From Armatimonadota bacterium (GTDB lineage Bacteria; Armatimonadota; UBA5829): DNA of 40,716 nt. Under the pieces are notes generated by a model. That model saw only the letters and a program-made list of their open reading frames with translations, ran no database searches and was not told where the DNA came from. Numbering within the stretch: the stretch's first letter is position 1; the number at the start of each line of letters is the position of its first letter. The stretch lies in contig JARYME010000018.1 of NCBI GenBank assembly GCA_029907315.1, forward strand, positions 1 through 40,716, written 5' to 3'. Shown piece by piece: positions 7,625 to 16,949 of this stretch. The position numbers and the translations under genes were made by a program.

Positions 7625-8791
7625 TTAGGCTTTGACGCTGGGTCTGTCTACGGCTTTAACCACCAACAGAGAAATGTCGTCGCGAGGTTTGCCCGCGTAA
7701 TCTATGACTTCCTTGACCACCGCGTCTGCAATTTCGTCGGCGGACATATTAGAGCATCGGCTAACCACAGCTTTCAGCCGCTCGACTCCAAACGGTTCAG
7801 GCATGCCGGCTTCTGTAATGCCGTCCGAACCCAGGAACAGAATATCGCCCGGCTTGAGAAGCATATGGAGCTCTTCGAAGTCCGCATCTTCTATTACCCC
7901 GAGTACGGGGCCCGTAGGCGGGATGTCTTGGCACGAGTCTCCACTGCACAAAAAGACCGGGGAATGCCCTGCGTTAACGATGCTCAGCTCTGCTCTTTCT
8001 GGTCGAAGCCACCCGTAGACCATTGTGACCATGATATCGCGAGGTGTCTCGATGGTTAGAACTCTGTTGGTCTTTTTCATTACTTCCGCGGCGCTCGATG
8101 ATCCTTGGTAGAACCCGCCTGAAATGAACTTCACTGCGGCAACCAACGTCGCAGCAGCCAAGCCGTGACCTGTGATGTCAGCCAGTTTCAACGTAATAAT
8201 GTTGCCATCCTTTTTGTACTTCACACTCCAGTAGTCTCCGCCTACCTCCTCAGCCGGAATCAGCCTGCCTGCGAACTGAAAACCAGGAACATCAGGTATA
8301 ACCTTAGGAAGCAAATGCATTTGGATGCGCTTTGCCATCCTCAACTCGTCAGCCAGGCGTTCAGCACGCTCTTGGCGGATTGTTCGCTTAAGCAAGTCGG
8401 AGTTCGCTTCGCAAAAGGCGCTCGATACGATATTTGCAAACGCAATTAGATTGCGGCAGACTGCTTTCTCGACAACGCCAGAATTGTCGTATTGCGGGCA
8501 GCATTGATCCAACATTGCTTCGACCAATATGTCTCGATAAAGCCGCAGAGCTTCTTGCGCTGGGAGCCGTGTCAATACGGTACTGGCTAATTCATAGGCT
8601 GCCTTATACGCGTAATCAACTGCTTGTTTGGAATCGGTGCCCGCGGCTGCATATACGGCAAGAAGTTCCCATGCCAGGTTTGATTCTTCGTGCGGCACGG
8701 AGTACCCAACTTGCGCTGCGCGTTGCAGCCAGAGATTGTGCACCAGTTTGCACTGGAAAGACGCAGCCTCGGTATTGTTGGAGGACACCAT
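7625..8791 (-). CDS. RsbU/SpoIIE-type PP2C serine phosphatase
   Basis: The C-terminal 230 residues of this 388-residue protein are a PP2C-like SpoIIE domain. They include AEEVGGDYW, LADITGHGLAAATLVA, NAGHSPVFL, LGSDGITEA and DDISLLVV, which hold the Asp residues for the two metal ions. The N-terminal 150 residues are helical and unassigned, and a coiled coil (QERAERLADELRMAKRIQ) joins the halves as in RsbU. Family members dephosphorylate anti-sigma-factor antagonists and switch stress or developmental regulators. No antagonist or anti-sigma gene is nearby. The start is ATG 8791, with GAGG 11 bases upstream. It is transcribed with the downstream metallopeptidase. Confidence 0.93.
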   Translation of the reverse strand: MVSSNNTEAASFQCKLVHNLWLQRAAQVGYSVPHEESNLAWELLAVYAAAGTDSKQAVDYAYKAAYELASTVLTRLPAQEALRLYRDILVEAMLDQCCPQYDNSGVVEKAVCRNLIAFANIVSSAFCEANSDLLKRTIRQERAERLADELRMAKRIQMHLLPKVIPDVPGFQFAGRLIPAEEVGGDYWSVKYKKDGNIITLKLADITGHGLAAATLVAAVKFISGGFYQGSSSAAEVMKKTNRVLTIETPRDIMVTMVYGWLRPERAELSIVNAGHSPVFLCSGDSCQDIPPTGPVLGVIEDADFEELHMLLKPGDILFLGSDGITEAGMPEPFGVERLKAVVSRCSNMSADEIADAVVKEVIDYAGKPRDDISLLVVKAVDRPSVKA

Positions 8792-8824
8792 AGGAAGTTG
8801 TACCTCGAAAATGGTTTCTTGTGC

Positions 8825-8854
8825 ATAATATCAGTCCTTGAGCCGTCTGCGCAA
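8825..8854 (-). promoter_or_regulatory. Promoter of the phosphatase-peptidase operon
   Basis: On the minus strand TTGCGC (8854-8849) and TATTAT (8830-8825) are 18 bases apart. It lies back to back with the promoter of the divergent glycosidase. Confidence 0.45.
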
Positions 8855-8855
8855 C

Positions 8856-8885
8856 TTGATTTCAGGGCGTGCTGCGTGGTAGAGT
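8856..8885 (+). promoter_or_regulatory. Promoter of the GH63-like gene
   Basis: TTGATT (8856-8861) and TAGAGT (8880-8885) are 18 bases apart. Transcription would start near 8892, leaving almost no leader before ATG 8896. The -35 box is one base from that of the divergent operon. Confidence 0.4.
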
Positions 8886-8895
8886 CGAGATTGCT

Positions 8896-10095
8896 ATGTT
8901 GGAGAGGTTGAAAAAGGAAGCAGCACAGCTGGGAAAACCCAGCTGGCGAGCAATGCTTGGCTACGTTGCACAGCTGCACGAAAGAAGTATTCACGCGCCT
9001 GTTTATCCGTTTACGCTGCCCTGGGAGGAAATTGGTCCAGGGTACTTTGCGAGCCCGGCGTTTGGGCATTGGGATATAGTCCATCAGATAATGGATGTTC
9101 TTCCTAGTGAACCGGAGCACGCAGCGAATCAGATAATCAACAATCTTACTAATCAGACCGGAGACGGCATGGTCCCGGGCTCGATTTGGATGAAGAGTTC
9201 TCCACCGCGGTGGAGCAAAACAGTGAGTCATCCGCCGATCTGGCCGGTAGCCGCACAAGAATACTACGAAGTCACCGGATCATTGGATATTCTCAGCTAT
9301 TGCTTTGATCGTCTTTTGAGGCAGATAGAATGGTTTGAGAATACTAGGAAAGCTGAGCCAGAGGGCTACTATTATTTGGACATCCTGAATAGGAGTTGGG
9401 AAAGCGGCGTCGATGAAGGCGTGAGGTTCGACGAGTCACCACAAGGTCCTTATGCATGTATCGATGCTACCTCGCACGTTTACTGGCTCTACGATCACGC
9501 GTGCAAATGGGCCGAGGTTCTTAGAAGAGATCCCAGTCCGTTTAGGCGTCGGGCACAAGAGTTAGCCGATTTTATACAGAACGAGCTCTTTGATTCAGAC
9601 ACTGGTTTCTTCCACGACGTATGGGCGGTCGGCAATCCAAAGCTGCGGCATTTGACATTCGAGGGAATGTGGCCTGTTGTGGTGGGAGCCGCATCACCTC
9701 AACAAGCCGAACGCGTGATAAACGAGAACCTGGTGAACGAGGCAAGGTTCTTCACTAAGCATCCAATATCCAGCGTCGTAATCTGTGATCCGAAGTTCGA
9801 GTTGAGGTGCTGGAGAGGTCCTGCATGGAACAGCATGACATATTGGGCTGCGTGGGGCTGCGTCAGATATGGTTTTAGAGCTGAAGCGCGAGCCATCCTA
9901 GAAAACGCGCTGGATGATTCAGCCCGGCAGTTTGCGGCGTCTGGCACCATTTGGGAGTTTTACCATCCGCATGGCGGTGACCCGCTCACGCTTGCGCGCA
10001 AGCCCCAAACGGGCTACAACCATCCGTGCCCTGACTACCTCGGACATAACCCTCTAATTGCGATGGCTCGCCTGTGGCAGCATTTGTGCGACTGA
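8896..10095 (+). CDS. GH63/trehalase-like (alpha/alpha)6 glycoside hydrolase
   Basis: This 399-residue cytoplasmic protein (no signal peptide) resembles the MGH1/GH63 glycosidases: DGMVPGSIW, HPPIWPVAAQEYYE, NRSWESGVDE, CWRGPAWNSMTYW, WEFYHPHGGDP and a closing PDYLGHNPLI. The Asp in the SGVDE region and the late Glu in the WEF region are the likely catalytic acids of this inverting family. Substrates in the family include mannosylglycerate, glucosylglycerate and alpha-glucosides, and the substrate here is unknown. ATG 8896 is preferred. GTG 8869 in the same frame has no ribosome site and would lie inside the predicted promoter. The protein is slightly shorter than usual. Confidence 0.85.
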   Translation: MLERLKKEAAQLGKPSWRAMLGYVAQLHERSIHAPVYPFTLPWEEIGPGYFASPAFGHWDIVHQIMDVLPSEPEHAANQIINNLTNQTGDGMVPGSIWMKSSPPRWSKTVSHPPIWPVAAQEYYEVTGSLDILSYCFDRLLRQIEWFENTRKAEPEGYYYLDILNRSWESGVDEGVRFDESPQGPYACIDATSHVYWLYDHACKWAEVLRRDPSPFRRRAQELADFIQNELFDSDTGFFHDVWAVGNPKLRHLTFEGMWPVVVGAASPQQAERVINENLVNEARFFTKHPISSVVICDPKFELRCWRGPAWNSMTYWAAWGCVRYGFRAEARAILENALDDSARQFAASGTIWEFYHPHGGDPLTLARKPQTGYNHPCPDYLGHNPLIAMARLWQHLCD

Positions 10096-10104
10096 CAACT
10101 AAAA

Positions 10105-10135
10105 AGCCGTTCTCGCCGAAGAGTCGAGAACGGCT
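10105..10135 (-). terminator. Rho-independent terminator of the transketolase gene
   Basis: An 11-bp perfect stem (10105-10115 with 10125-10135) and 9-base loop are followed on the minus strand by TTTTT (10105-10101), 36 bases after the transketolase stop. It may also stop the converging glycosidase transcript. Confidence 0.85.
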
Positions 10136-10170
10136 TGCGACAAGCAACCGTGTATGCTTGAGTTCTCTCG

Positions 10171-12168
10171 CTACTTTAGAAGTTCAAGGGCCTTCTTAGC
10201 GATATCCTCCGCGGTTAGACCGAACAACTTCATAAGCTCCCAGGGTTGCCCGGATTCTCCAAACGTGTCCTGAACGCCTATCTGAGCTATTTTTAAAGGT
10301 TTAGTGTGGTCAGTGCGGGTTGCAGCAATGCCTGCAACGATGTTTCCGAAGCCGCCAACCTGGTGTTCCTCAGCGGTTATTATCGTGCCAATCTCATTTG
10401 CGGCGGCAAGTATTGCTGCCTTGTCAATCGGTTTCACGGTGTGAGCATTTATGACCCTGGTTTCAATGTCGTGTTCGCGCTTAAGTATCCATGCTGCTCG
10501 CATCGCTTCCGGGACCATAGGTCCGCAAGCGATAATCGCGATGTCCTCGTTCTCATTGGTGTAATCTGTGGACAGCACCTGCTCGAATGCATCAATGAAC
10601 CTTGGAGCTTCGCCGCGGAATCTGATAACGTTCGCGACGCCGAACTTATACGGCGTCTCGGGAGTTGTGACTACAGGTGTCGCTTCACGTGCGAATCTGA
10701 TATAGGCAGGTCCGACTACTTCCAACACGCAAGCCTTTGTTGCCTTCTCAGTCTCGACCGAGTCACAAGGCACCTCGACATGCATATTAGGCAGTATGCT
10801 CATAAGGGCAATCTCTTCAAGAGCCTGATGGGTAGCTCCGTCGGGTCCCACACTTATGCCTCCGTGGGCGCCTGCAATCTTAACATTCAGATTGCCGTAG
10901 CAGATGGTTGTTCTAATCTGGTCCCAAGGCCGGCCGGCTGCAAATACACCGTAGGTGCCAGTGATGGGGATCTTGCCGTTGAGAGCCAGTCCCGCAGCAA
11001 CCTGCATCATGTTTTGCTCGGCAATTCCAACAGAAAATACTCGGTTGAGCCTTTCGGGGTGACCGTCTTCAAAGTCCGTGATGCAGATCGACTTCGATAT
11101 ATCGGCGTGAAGTGTGCAGATGCGCTCATCGTCGCCGATCTTCTTTAGTGCTCGGCCGAAACCCATCCTGGTGGGGTCCATATCAACTTTCATATTGGGC
11201 TTTTCGTTCCACCAATAGTTGTCCAGGAACTTGGGGTGCCGACTATCAATGTCCTTTGATACGGCTTCGGCGTAAACTTTGGCTTTTTCAAGCAGCTCAT
11301 CGACTTTCTCAGCCGTCATAGTGGGGCATCCGATGTCCGCCAGAGCCTTGTCCAACTCCTCTCGGGTCTTGGTGGCCACGCCGTGCCATCCAGCCTGGTT
11401 TTCCATGAAGGAAACGCCTTTGCCTTTGACAGTATGCGCTATTATGACCGACGGCTTGCCCTTTGTATTCCTTGCTTCGTCGAACGCATTGAGGATCTGC
11501 TCCATATTGTGGCCGTCTATTTCAATCACATGCCAGCCGAACGCCCGGTATTTGTCAGCGATGGGTTCAATGTTCATCACGTCGCTGACCCAGCCGTCGA
11601 TCTGAAGTCGGTTGAGGTCCACAATACCGCAGAGGTTGTCCAGTTTATAGTGTCCAGCGCTCATAGCAGCTTCCCATATGCTGCCTTCTTGCTGTTCGCC
11701 GTCGCCCATTACAACGTAGATGCGTGCAGGGCACTTGTCTAGTCGGCAAGCCAGAGCGATTCCAACACCAACGCCTAGACCCTGTCCCAAAGACCCGGTA
11801 GATACTTCGATCCCTGCAAGCTTCAAGCAGTGGGGATGACCCTGGAAAGGACTTCCGCACTTGCGAAGGGTTACAACATCATCCAGGTCGTAGTAACCGG
11901 CTTTCGCAAGGCCTACATACAGAGCCGGAGCTTTGTGACCTGCCGAGAAAATAACACGGTCGCGGCATTCCCAGCGAGGATCAATCGGTTTGATGTTGAC
12001 TTCGTTAAGAAAAAGCGCAGCCGTGATATCCATAATAGAGAGCGACCCGCCCGGATGACCGGTTCCAGCTGCGTGTATCGCCACCAGTGCATAAGCGCGC
12101 ATCTCTCGGGCAGCATCCTCGAGTTCGCGAACAGATAGTCTTCTTCGAGTTGACTCAGCTACCGACAA
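10171..12168 (-). CDS. tkt: Transketolase, both halves in one chain
   Basis: This 665-residue enzyme of the pentose phosphate pathway moves two-carbon ketol units between sugar phosphates using thiamine diphosphate. The N-terminal part has HPGG at residues 38-41, the coenzyme motif beginning GDGEQQEGS at 155 and ending in DLNR, and HTVKGKG. The pyrimidine-binding half has GIAEQNM and the AHGGISVGPDGATHQ region. The C-terminal half ends with a typical EEHQVGGFG segment. Many relatives of this size class are split into two genes; here the halves are fused. ATG 12168 is preceded by GGAGG. The promoter is well defined, with a palindrome at the start of transcription that looks like a LacI/CcpA-type operator. 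The gene has its own terminator and appears to be transcribed alone. Confidence 0.97.
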   Translation of the reverse strand: MSVAESTRRRLSVRELEDAAREMRAYALVAIHAAGTGHPGGSLSIMDITAALFLNEVNIKPIDPRWECRDRVIFSAGHKAPALYVGLAKAGYYDLDDVVTLRKCGSPFQGHPHCLKLAGIEVSTGSLGQGLGVGVGIALACRLDKCPARIYVVMGDGEQQEGSIWEAAMSAGHYKLDNLCGIVDLNRLQIDGWVSDVMNIEPIADKYRAFGWHVIEIDGHNMEQILNAFDEARNTKGKPSVIIAHTVKGKGVSFMENQAGWHGVATKTREELDKALADIGCPTMTAEKVDELLEKAKVYAEAVSKDIDSRHPKFLDNYWWNEKPNMKVDMDPTRMGFGRALKKIGDDERICTLHADISKSICITDFEDGHPERLNRVFSVGIAEQNMMQVAAGLALNGKIPITGTYGVFAAGRPWDQIRTTICYGNLNVKIAGAHGGISVGPDGATHQALEEIALMSILPNMHVEVPCDSVETEKATKACVLEVVGPAYIRFAREATPVVTTPETPYKFGVANVIRFRGEAPRFIDAFEQVLSTDYTNENEDIAIIACGPMVPEAMRAAWILKREHDIETRVINAHTVKPIDKAAILAAANEIGTIITAEEHQVGGFGNIVAGIAATRTDHTKPLKIAQIGVQDTFGESGQPWELMKLFGLTAEDIAKKALELLK

Positions 12169-12200
12169 TTGTAACCTCCTGCCTACGCATTAAGAGAGCT

Positions 12201-12214
12201 TGGAAACGGTTTCA
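12201..12214 (-). promoter_or_regulatory. cre-like operator at the transketolase transcription start
   Basis: TGGAAACGGTTTCA contains the perfect palindrome GAAAC-G-GTTTC (12203-12213) and fits the catabolite-responsive pattern TGNAANCGNTNNCA at every fixed position. It begins just downstream of the expected start of transcription. The binding protein would be a LacI/GalR-family member; whether it is the one in this window is unknown. Confidence 0.55.
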
Positions 12215-12224
12215 CACGAGGCAT

Positions 12225-12254
12225 AGTATACGAAAGTCTACCTTGCTCGGTCAA
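12225..12254 (-). promoter_or_regulatory. Transketolase promoter
   Basis: On the minus strand TTGACC (12254-12249) and TATACT (12230-12225) are 18 bases apart, giving a start near 12218 and a leader of about 50 bases. Confidence 0.65.
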
Positions 12255-12295
12255 GCCTGAGAGGCAGAGGAAAACCCCGCTACAAAATGCTATGC

Positions 12296-12322
12296 CGGCA
12301 GCGCGGATCTGGCAAGCTGCCG
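12296..12322 (-). terminator. Possible terminator of the prepilin-like gene
   Basis: A 7-bp GC-rich stem (12296-12302 with 12316-12322, loop 13) lies 26 bases after the prepilin-like stop. On the minus strand only a weak TTTT follows some bases later, so termination is uncertain. Confidence 0.35.
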
Positions 12323-12347
12323 CAAAGTCAGTGTCATGATGTGGCAA

Positions 12348-13151
12348 TCACGGCTTCGGCGGCGCCAGCCGGAAGTACGGGTCCACTGCCCCTGACAAAG
12401 ATTTCACAAGTATGCCTACGTAGGGATTAGGGGTGTGAGGTGCTCCTGGCGGTTCGGGTGGAGGCAGCTCAGCGCTTGTAACATGACCGTCGAACCAGCC
12501 TACCACACTCTTACCGCTGTGCCAGCCGGGAGGCCATACGTAGTCCGGTCGACAAACGCTGGTAGACGGTGGGTAGCACATCATCGATCCACAACCCATT
12601 GTGAAAAGTCCCCAGGCCGAATTTGAACCGCTGGAATCGAATCGCCAGCTTTCCAGCAGCCGAATGGTTTTTGTGGGCTTTACAACCTCGCTGAGACTGT
12701 GGTAGCCGGGGTTGCTGGGGTTGTTAGGGTCACCACCAAGATAGTAATAGTTGTAGCCATAGGTGCGAACGAGAGTTCCAGAGATCGGGTCCTGGGGATA
12801 TGTGCGGTTTCTGGACGGGTATCTACTGGGACAAACGAAGACGCCACCCATATCAAAGTCCCCAGTTGTGGAAGCCTTTTTGAGCTGTTTGAGATAGGGG
12901 TCCACTTTGGCACACCACAACACGGACATATTAGTCCAGCCACCCATCGAGCCCGGGAGTATTTTTGAATAATCGTTCTCGTAAAGAATACACGCCTGAA
13001 GAAGAGTCTTGACGTTGTTTTGACAGACTGATTGTCGCCCAGATTCGCGAACTCGCAAAAACACGGGGAAAAGTATAGCGGCAAGAATTGCAATAATTGC
13101 GATTACGACCAGCAGCTCAATAAGCGTAAATCCTTTACTCCCCCTCTTCAT
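12348..13151 (-). CDS. Prepilin-type N-terminal cleavage/methylation protein (type II pseudopilin-like, H-X9-DG family)
   Basis: Residues 7-27 are a classic type IV prepilin signal: GFTLIELL followed by [11 protein letters not shown]. Cleavage would fall after the Gly and methylation on the Phe. The globular part of this 267-residue protein has paired cysteines. It carries His, nine residues, then Asp-Gly (HSGKSVVGWFDG) near residue 217, the H-X9-DG motif of the large pseudopilin-like families in Planctomycetes and Armatimonadetes. A proline-rich tail follows. Export probably uses a type II/IV pilus assembly apparatus, which is not in the window. ATG 13151 follows GGGGGTGATAACAA. Two relatives occur at 22639 and 38580. 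The exact role of these proteins is unknown. Confidence 0.9.
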   Translation of the reverse strand: MKRGSKGFTLIELLVVIAIIAILAAILFPVFLRVRESGRQSVCQNNVKTLLQACILYENDYSKILPGSMGGWTNMSVLWCAKVDPYLKQLKKASTTGDFDMGGVFVCPSRYPSRNRTYPQDPISGTLVRTYGYNYYYLGGDPNNPSNPGYHSLSEVVKPTKTIRLLESWRFDSSGSNSAWGLFTMGCGSMMCYPPSTSVCRPDYVWPPGWHSGKSVVGWFDGHVTSAELPPPEPPGAPHTPNPYVGILVKSLSGAVDPYFRLAPPKP

Positions 13152-13172
13152 TTGTTATCACCCCCACTGGTT

Positions 13173-13201
13173 AGTATATCCCGCGATGCTGCTAGCGTCA
13201 A
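13173..13201 (-). promoter_or_regulatory. Promoter of the prepilin-like gene
   Basis: On the minus strand TTGACG (13201-13196) and TATACT (13178-13173) are 17 bases apart, about 20 bases before the ATG. Confidence 0.6.
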
Positions 13202-13260
13202 GGACGCGTCAAGAACACCAGATTACTTACGCAAAGACGGATCTAAAAAGTAGGGCACGG

Positions 13261-14328
13261 CTAGGTGTATAGCATAACCTTCACGGCACCGGTTTCGGAT
13301 TTGTTTTCGGCTGTTCGGAAAGCTTCAATCGCATTACTAAGATGGAACCGATGTGTGATAACTGGGGCGGGTTTGATCTTGCAGCCTTGAAGAAGCGACA
13401 ATCCTTCATAGTATTCTGAAAACCGAAAATTGCAGGAGGACACCAGGGCTCGTTCCCCTGCTAGTGAAATAGTGTGCAGCTTTTGAAGCTCGTCTGTCAC
13501 GGTCATGATAACGTACGTTCCGCCTCTCGCAAGAAGTGGCAAATAGTCTCCTAAGCTGGCACCGACCGTGTCGATGATCGCTCGGCACCCGTACCCACCC
13601 GATAATCCCATCACGGACTCGCTCAGTTCGCGCAAGTCCGGGGTGAATGCCGCGTCTGCCCCCATTCTGGTCGCGACTTCGAGAACCGGTTTGCACAGAT
13701 CAACCAGCACCACTTGGGCATTCGCAATGGCTTTTGCTACCTGAATAACGAGTTGACCAACAGCCCCTCCGCCGACCACAAGGATGGTGTCGCCGTCCTG
13801 GATATTTGTCTTCCGCACGGCGTGTACTGCCACACCGAGCGGGTCCAAAAGCGCACCGGCTTCGTTGGAAACCTGGTCCGGTAGCGGCACCAACCACTTG
13901 TGGTCTACAGGTACATATTCAGCCATGCCGCCGTAGTAGTAATCCAAATCTTCCCAGCCGGCGCCGTGTCCGAGGTGCTGAGTTCTTTCGCACAAGTGTT
14001 CTTCGCCGCGGCGGCAGTGCACGCAAACCCCGCAGGTTCCAAATGCGAGAACGGCGACGCGCTTCCCGATCAGGTTGTCTGGTACGCCTGGACCGATTTC
14101 AGCTACGATTCCGGTTATCTCGTGGCCGAGTATTATGTTCTTAGGATTGGCAATATGCCGGCCGAGAGTTTGTTTGGCCCAAGGGTTGTCGCCTCGGAAA
14201 TACCGAATGTCGCTCCCGCAGATCCCGCAGTGGGTGACTCGAACCAGTGCCCACCCAGGCTTCAGTATAGGCAGCGGTACATCCAGGACCGCGAGGTCGT
14301 TTGCTGACCTCAGGACAACAGCTTTCAC
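13261..14328 (-). CDS. Zinc-dependent medium-chain alcohol/polyol dehydrogenase
   Basis: This 355-residue member of the threonine/sorbitol dehydrogenase branch has the catalytic zinc Cys37 (CGICGSD) and His69-Glu70 (GHE). The structural zinc site is Cys99, 102, 105 and 113, and the Rossmann motif VVGGGAVGQ lies near 185. It oxidises a secondary alcohol or sugar alcohol with NAD(P)+; the substrate is not determined. The start is GTG 14328, which overlaps the stop of htpX by one base (TAGTG), so translation is probably coupled. The operon with a membrane protease looks incidental. Confidence 0.93.
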   Translation of the reverse strand: MKAVVLRSANDLAVLDVPLPILKPGWALVRVTHCGICGSDIRYFRGDNPWAKQTLGRHIANPKNIILGHEITGIVAEIGPGVPDNLIGKRVAVLAFGTCGVCVHCRRGEEHLCERTQHLGHGAGWEDLDYYYGGMAEYVPVDHKWLVPLPDQVSNEAGALLDPLGVAVHAVRKTNIQDGDTILVVGGGAVGQLVIQVAKAIANAQVVLVDLCKPVLEVATRMGADAAFTPDLRELSESVMGLSGGYGCRAIIDTVGASLGDYLPLLARGGTYVIMTVTDELQKLHTISLAGERALVSSCNFRFSEYYEGLSLLQGCKIKPAPVITHRFHLSNAIEAFRTAENKSETGAVKVMLYT

Positions 14329-15167
14329 TACGCCGCCATCTCCCGGAGCCGTGCGATGCGCTCCTCGATAGGAGGATGTGTGCTGAAGAGGTTAGCAATA
14401 CCTCTCGCTGAGAAGGGGTTCACTATAAACATATGGGCTGTGGCAGGATTGGCATCCATTGGCATAACACGAGCACTCTGCTCAAGTTTGGCCAAAGCTC
14501 GTGCCAGTGCCAACGGTTTTCCGCAAATTCTGGCTCCTCCTTCGTCTGCACCAAACTCGCGAGAGCGCGAGATTGCCATCTGAATCAGAAGGGCTGCAAT
14601 CGGTGCAATAATCATCGCTACCAACAGTGCGAATGCATTGCCGTTCCGCTCTCGGTCGTCGCTTCGCCCGCCGAACCACAAAGCCATGCGGCTTATCATC
14701 ATAATGGCTCCGGCGATCGTTGCTGCTATGGTTCCCACGAGTATGTCTCTGTGCTTCACATGCGCCAGCTCATGTGCGATTACACCTTCCAATTCTTCAT
14801 CGTCCAAGAGCCGCAAGATGCCTTCGGTTACGGCCACAGCTGCGTGGCCAGGGTCTCGACCGGTGGCAAATGCATTGGGTTGATCGGCTGGAATTACGTA
14901 AACCTTCGGCATAGGAAGGCCGGCTTGCATCGTGAGCTTTCGGACAATTGAGTACAACCGAGGAGCGTCGGATTCATGCACTTCGCGCGCCCCGTACATC
15001 ATCAAGACTATTTTGTCGCTGTACCAATAGCTGAAGAAGTTCATTAGTCCAGCAAACACTAGTGCGGTTATCATTCCGTTCTGCCCTGCCACCAAATCGC
15101 CTATTAGCACCAGCAGTGCGGTCAATGCACCCATCAGCAGAAAAGTCTTTGCCCAGTTCATATGCAT
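14328..15167 (-). CDS. htpX: HtpX-like M48 membrane metalloprotease
   Basis: This 279-residue protein has two N-terminal membrane segments (about 8-28 and 32-50), the zinc motif [10 protein letters not shown] (His132, Glu133, His136), two further membrane segments (about 143-160 and 180-200) and the third zinc ligand Glu204 in SREFGAD. This is the standard HtpX layout with the active site in the cytoplasm. HtpX degrades misfolded inner-membrane proteins together with FtsH. ATG 15167 follows GGGAGG; ATG 15161 is an in-frame alternative. A TATAAT lies on the minus strand at 15216-15211, but the matching -35 box is poor. Confidence 0.95.
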   Translation of the reverse strand: MHMNWAKTFLLMGALTALLVLIGDLVAGQNGMITALVFAGLMNFFSYWYSDKIVLMMYGAREVHESDAPRLYSIVRKLTMQAGLPMPKVYVIPADQPNAFATGRDPGHAAVAVTEGILRLLDDEELEGVIAHELAHVKHRDILVGTIAATIAGAIMMISRMALWFGGRSDDRERNGNAFALLVAMIIAPIAALLIQMAISRSREFGADEGGARICGKPLALARALAKLEQSARVMPMDANPATAHMFIVNPFSARGIANLFSTHPPIEERIARLREMAA

Positions 15168-15316
15168 ACCTCCCGGCTCCGAGGCATATGGCTTTTCCTT
15201 AGTATCTAGTATTATACTTCAATTCGGCCGCCAGCCACACTCGACTCCGCTAACCCCATTAGTCTAGGTGTGCTCCTGTTTGGTTTTCTTACGTTTCCAT
15301 CCGGGCGTGGGGTTCC

Positions 15317-16912
15317 TTAACCTAACCCCACAAGCAGCTGCCTACGCTTGCTTTGTATCCAAAGTGGGTCTTTTGGAAAGCTCTCGTAGCTCACGATATC
15401 TGCCAGCATCTCGTCATCCGGTTGCACACCTAGCGTTCGCAGCAGCGCCTGGTCCTGCAGAGACTCTGAGAACACTTCCCAGCGTATTGAATCAATAGGA
15501 CCGCCGGGACCAGGATAGACTACGAATGGATCCCCATACGCCCATCCGGGCCAAGCACATCCGGACTGCTCAGTGTATGGATCTATCAACTCCTGCGTTT
15601 GACTGCGATACCAGTAATTATATCCCCAATGCAGGAACCCTTGAGCATTCAACTTGTGAAACAGCCAACCCGACATCCGTATTTTCACAAGCGGCGTATC
15701 GATCAGTCTGTTGAGATACCTTCCTCTGGGACCGCAACAGAAATACACCATTGTCTTGAAGCCCTCATCTGCGAACTGCTGAGCCGATGAGATGATGGCG
15801 ACAGGAACGTCTGTGAGATTTTCTCGTGCAAACCGGACGTCACTTATCGCATCGCACGTCTTCATCCAAGGAGCAAGATCTCGAATTATCGTGCGTGCCC
15901 GTCTATAGTTCTCTAGATGCTCATCACCGTGTGGCTCGTCGGATATGTGGAACAGCGAACAGTCCAACAGGTTCTCCGAACTGAGGAATTCATAGAACCT
16001 CGGAAGGAACTGTGAGAGGAACCCTACATACACTGGCGACGTCGCTTCGGTTTCAGGCGGCCAGAGCAACGAAGAAGGATCACGGTTGGAGTAGTACACA
16101 CGGATCGGATGCTTGGCACCCCACTGTGTGAAAAGGTGAGTCCATTCGAAGAGTTTTGCGCCGCAGGACCGAGCCAAGTGTACCCAACGTCGTACGTCTG
16201 AGAAATCGAACTCATACTTGCCGTCGGCTCGACGGCTGACTTTTAGAAGCTGATGTGGACGCTTCACGCCGTCGGTAGGCGGAGTGAAGATTGGCACGTA
16301 CTGGCCTGATCCGTGCTCCGCTACGTCCTCCATGTAGGGTCTGACTATATGCCAAAACCTCTCCTCATACGGCTCTACGCCATAGTAGTCGCACAGTGCA
16401 TCCGCGTAGAACCAATGAACTACCGGAAATCCTTCTAGCGGGCGACAAACGACAGGGTGGATACACACCCGCACATTCAAAACTTCAGTAAAGCATTCTT
16501 CCCCGCTGAACCGGACTTGTACATCTTTCGTTCCTGTTGGTGCGCTCTCAGGTATACTGGCCGTTATCCAGAATGCATGGGTTTCGTTCGGCCCGAGTAC
16601 ACCGGAGTTCTCAGGGAGTAGCGGATCGGGCACAAACCCTGGGATAAACTCTGCGCCTTCCCATTCTGGTTCTGCGTCTGCATTGAGGTGCTTGACAGGA
16701 ACATATCCTACCCGCCGAACCTTTAAATCCAATTCACCGGTGGAGTATACGTCAAGACAAACGCGTTTTGGGACGCTGTCGAGATTATGCGCACAGGCCT
16801 GGAACGAAATCCGCTCGCCAAGTGCAGCGTCGATCCCCAGAAAGGAACATTGACGTGGTTTGGATTTAGGGTAAACGCGTTCAAGTGAAGTTTGCAGCCA
16901 AGTGATTATCAC
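15317..16912 (-). CDS. DUF4091 glycoside hydrolase (GH123-like)
   Basis: This 531-residue protein has an N-terminal beta-sandwich (residues 1-150) and a TIM-barrel-like catalytic domain with HISDEP near residue 343. That Asp-Glu pair is the substrate-assisted catalytic dyad of GH123-type N-acetylgalactosaminidases and DUF4091 proteins. There is no signal peptide, so it is probably cytoplasmic. The start is GTG 16912, 37 bases after the TldE stop, with a weak GGCGGAAG upstream. It is the last gene of a unit with tldD and tldE. Cleavage of N-acetylhexosaminides is likely but not proven. Confidence 0.85.
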   Translation of the reverse strand: MIITWLQTSLERVYPKSKPRQCSFLGIDAALGERISFQACAHNLDSVPKRVCLDVYSTGELDLKVRRVGYVPVKHLNADAEPEWEGAEFIPGFVPDPLLPENSGVLGPNETHAFWITASIPESAPTGTKDVQVRFSGEECFTEVLNVRVCIHPVVCRPLEGFPVVHWFYADALCDYYGVEPYEERFWHIVRPYMEDVAEHGSGQYVPIFTPPTDGVKRPHQLLKVSRRADGKYEFDFSDVRRWVHLARSCGAKLFEWTHLFTQWGAKHPIRVYYSNRDPSSLLWPPETEATSPVYVGFLSQFLPRFYEFLSSENLLDCSLFHISDEPHGDEHLENYRRARTIIRDLAPWMKTCDAISDVRFARENLTDVPVAIISSAQQFADEGFKTMVYFCCGPRGRYLNRLIDTPLVKIRMSGWLFHKLNAQGFLHWGYNYWYRSQTQELIDPYTEQSGCAWPGWAYGDPFVVYPGPGGPIDSIRWEVFSESLQDQALLRTLGVQPDDEMLADIVSYESFPKDPLWIQSKRRQLLVGLG

Positions 16913-16949
16913 GTTTGTTCGCTTCCGCCTTCTTTTTCACCTTTGTTCG

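Noticed and set aside
15317-15345. GGGGTT/AACCCC stem at the end of the DUF4091 gene
   Set aside because: It overlaps the coding end and lacks a T tract.
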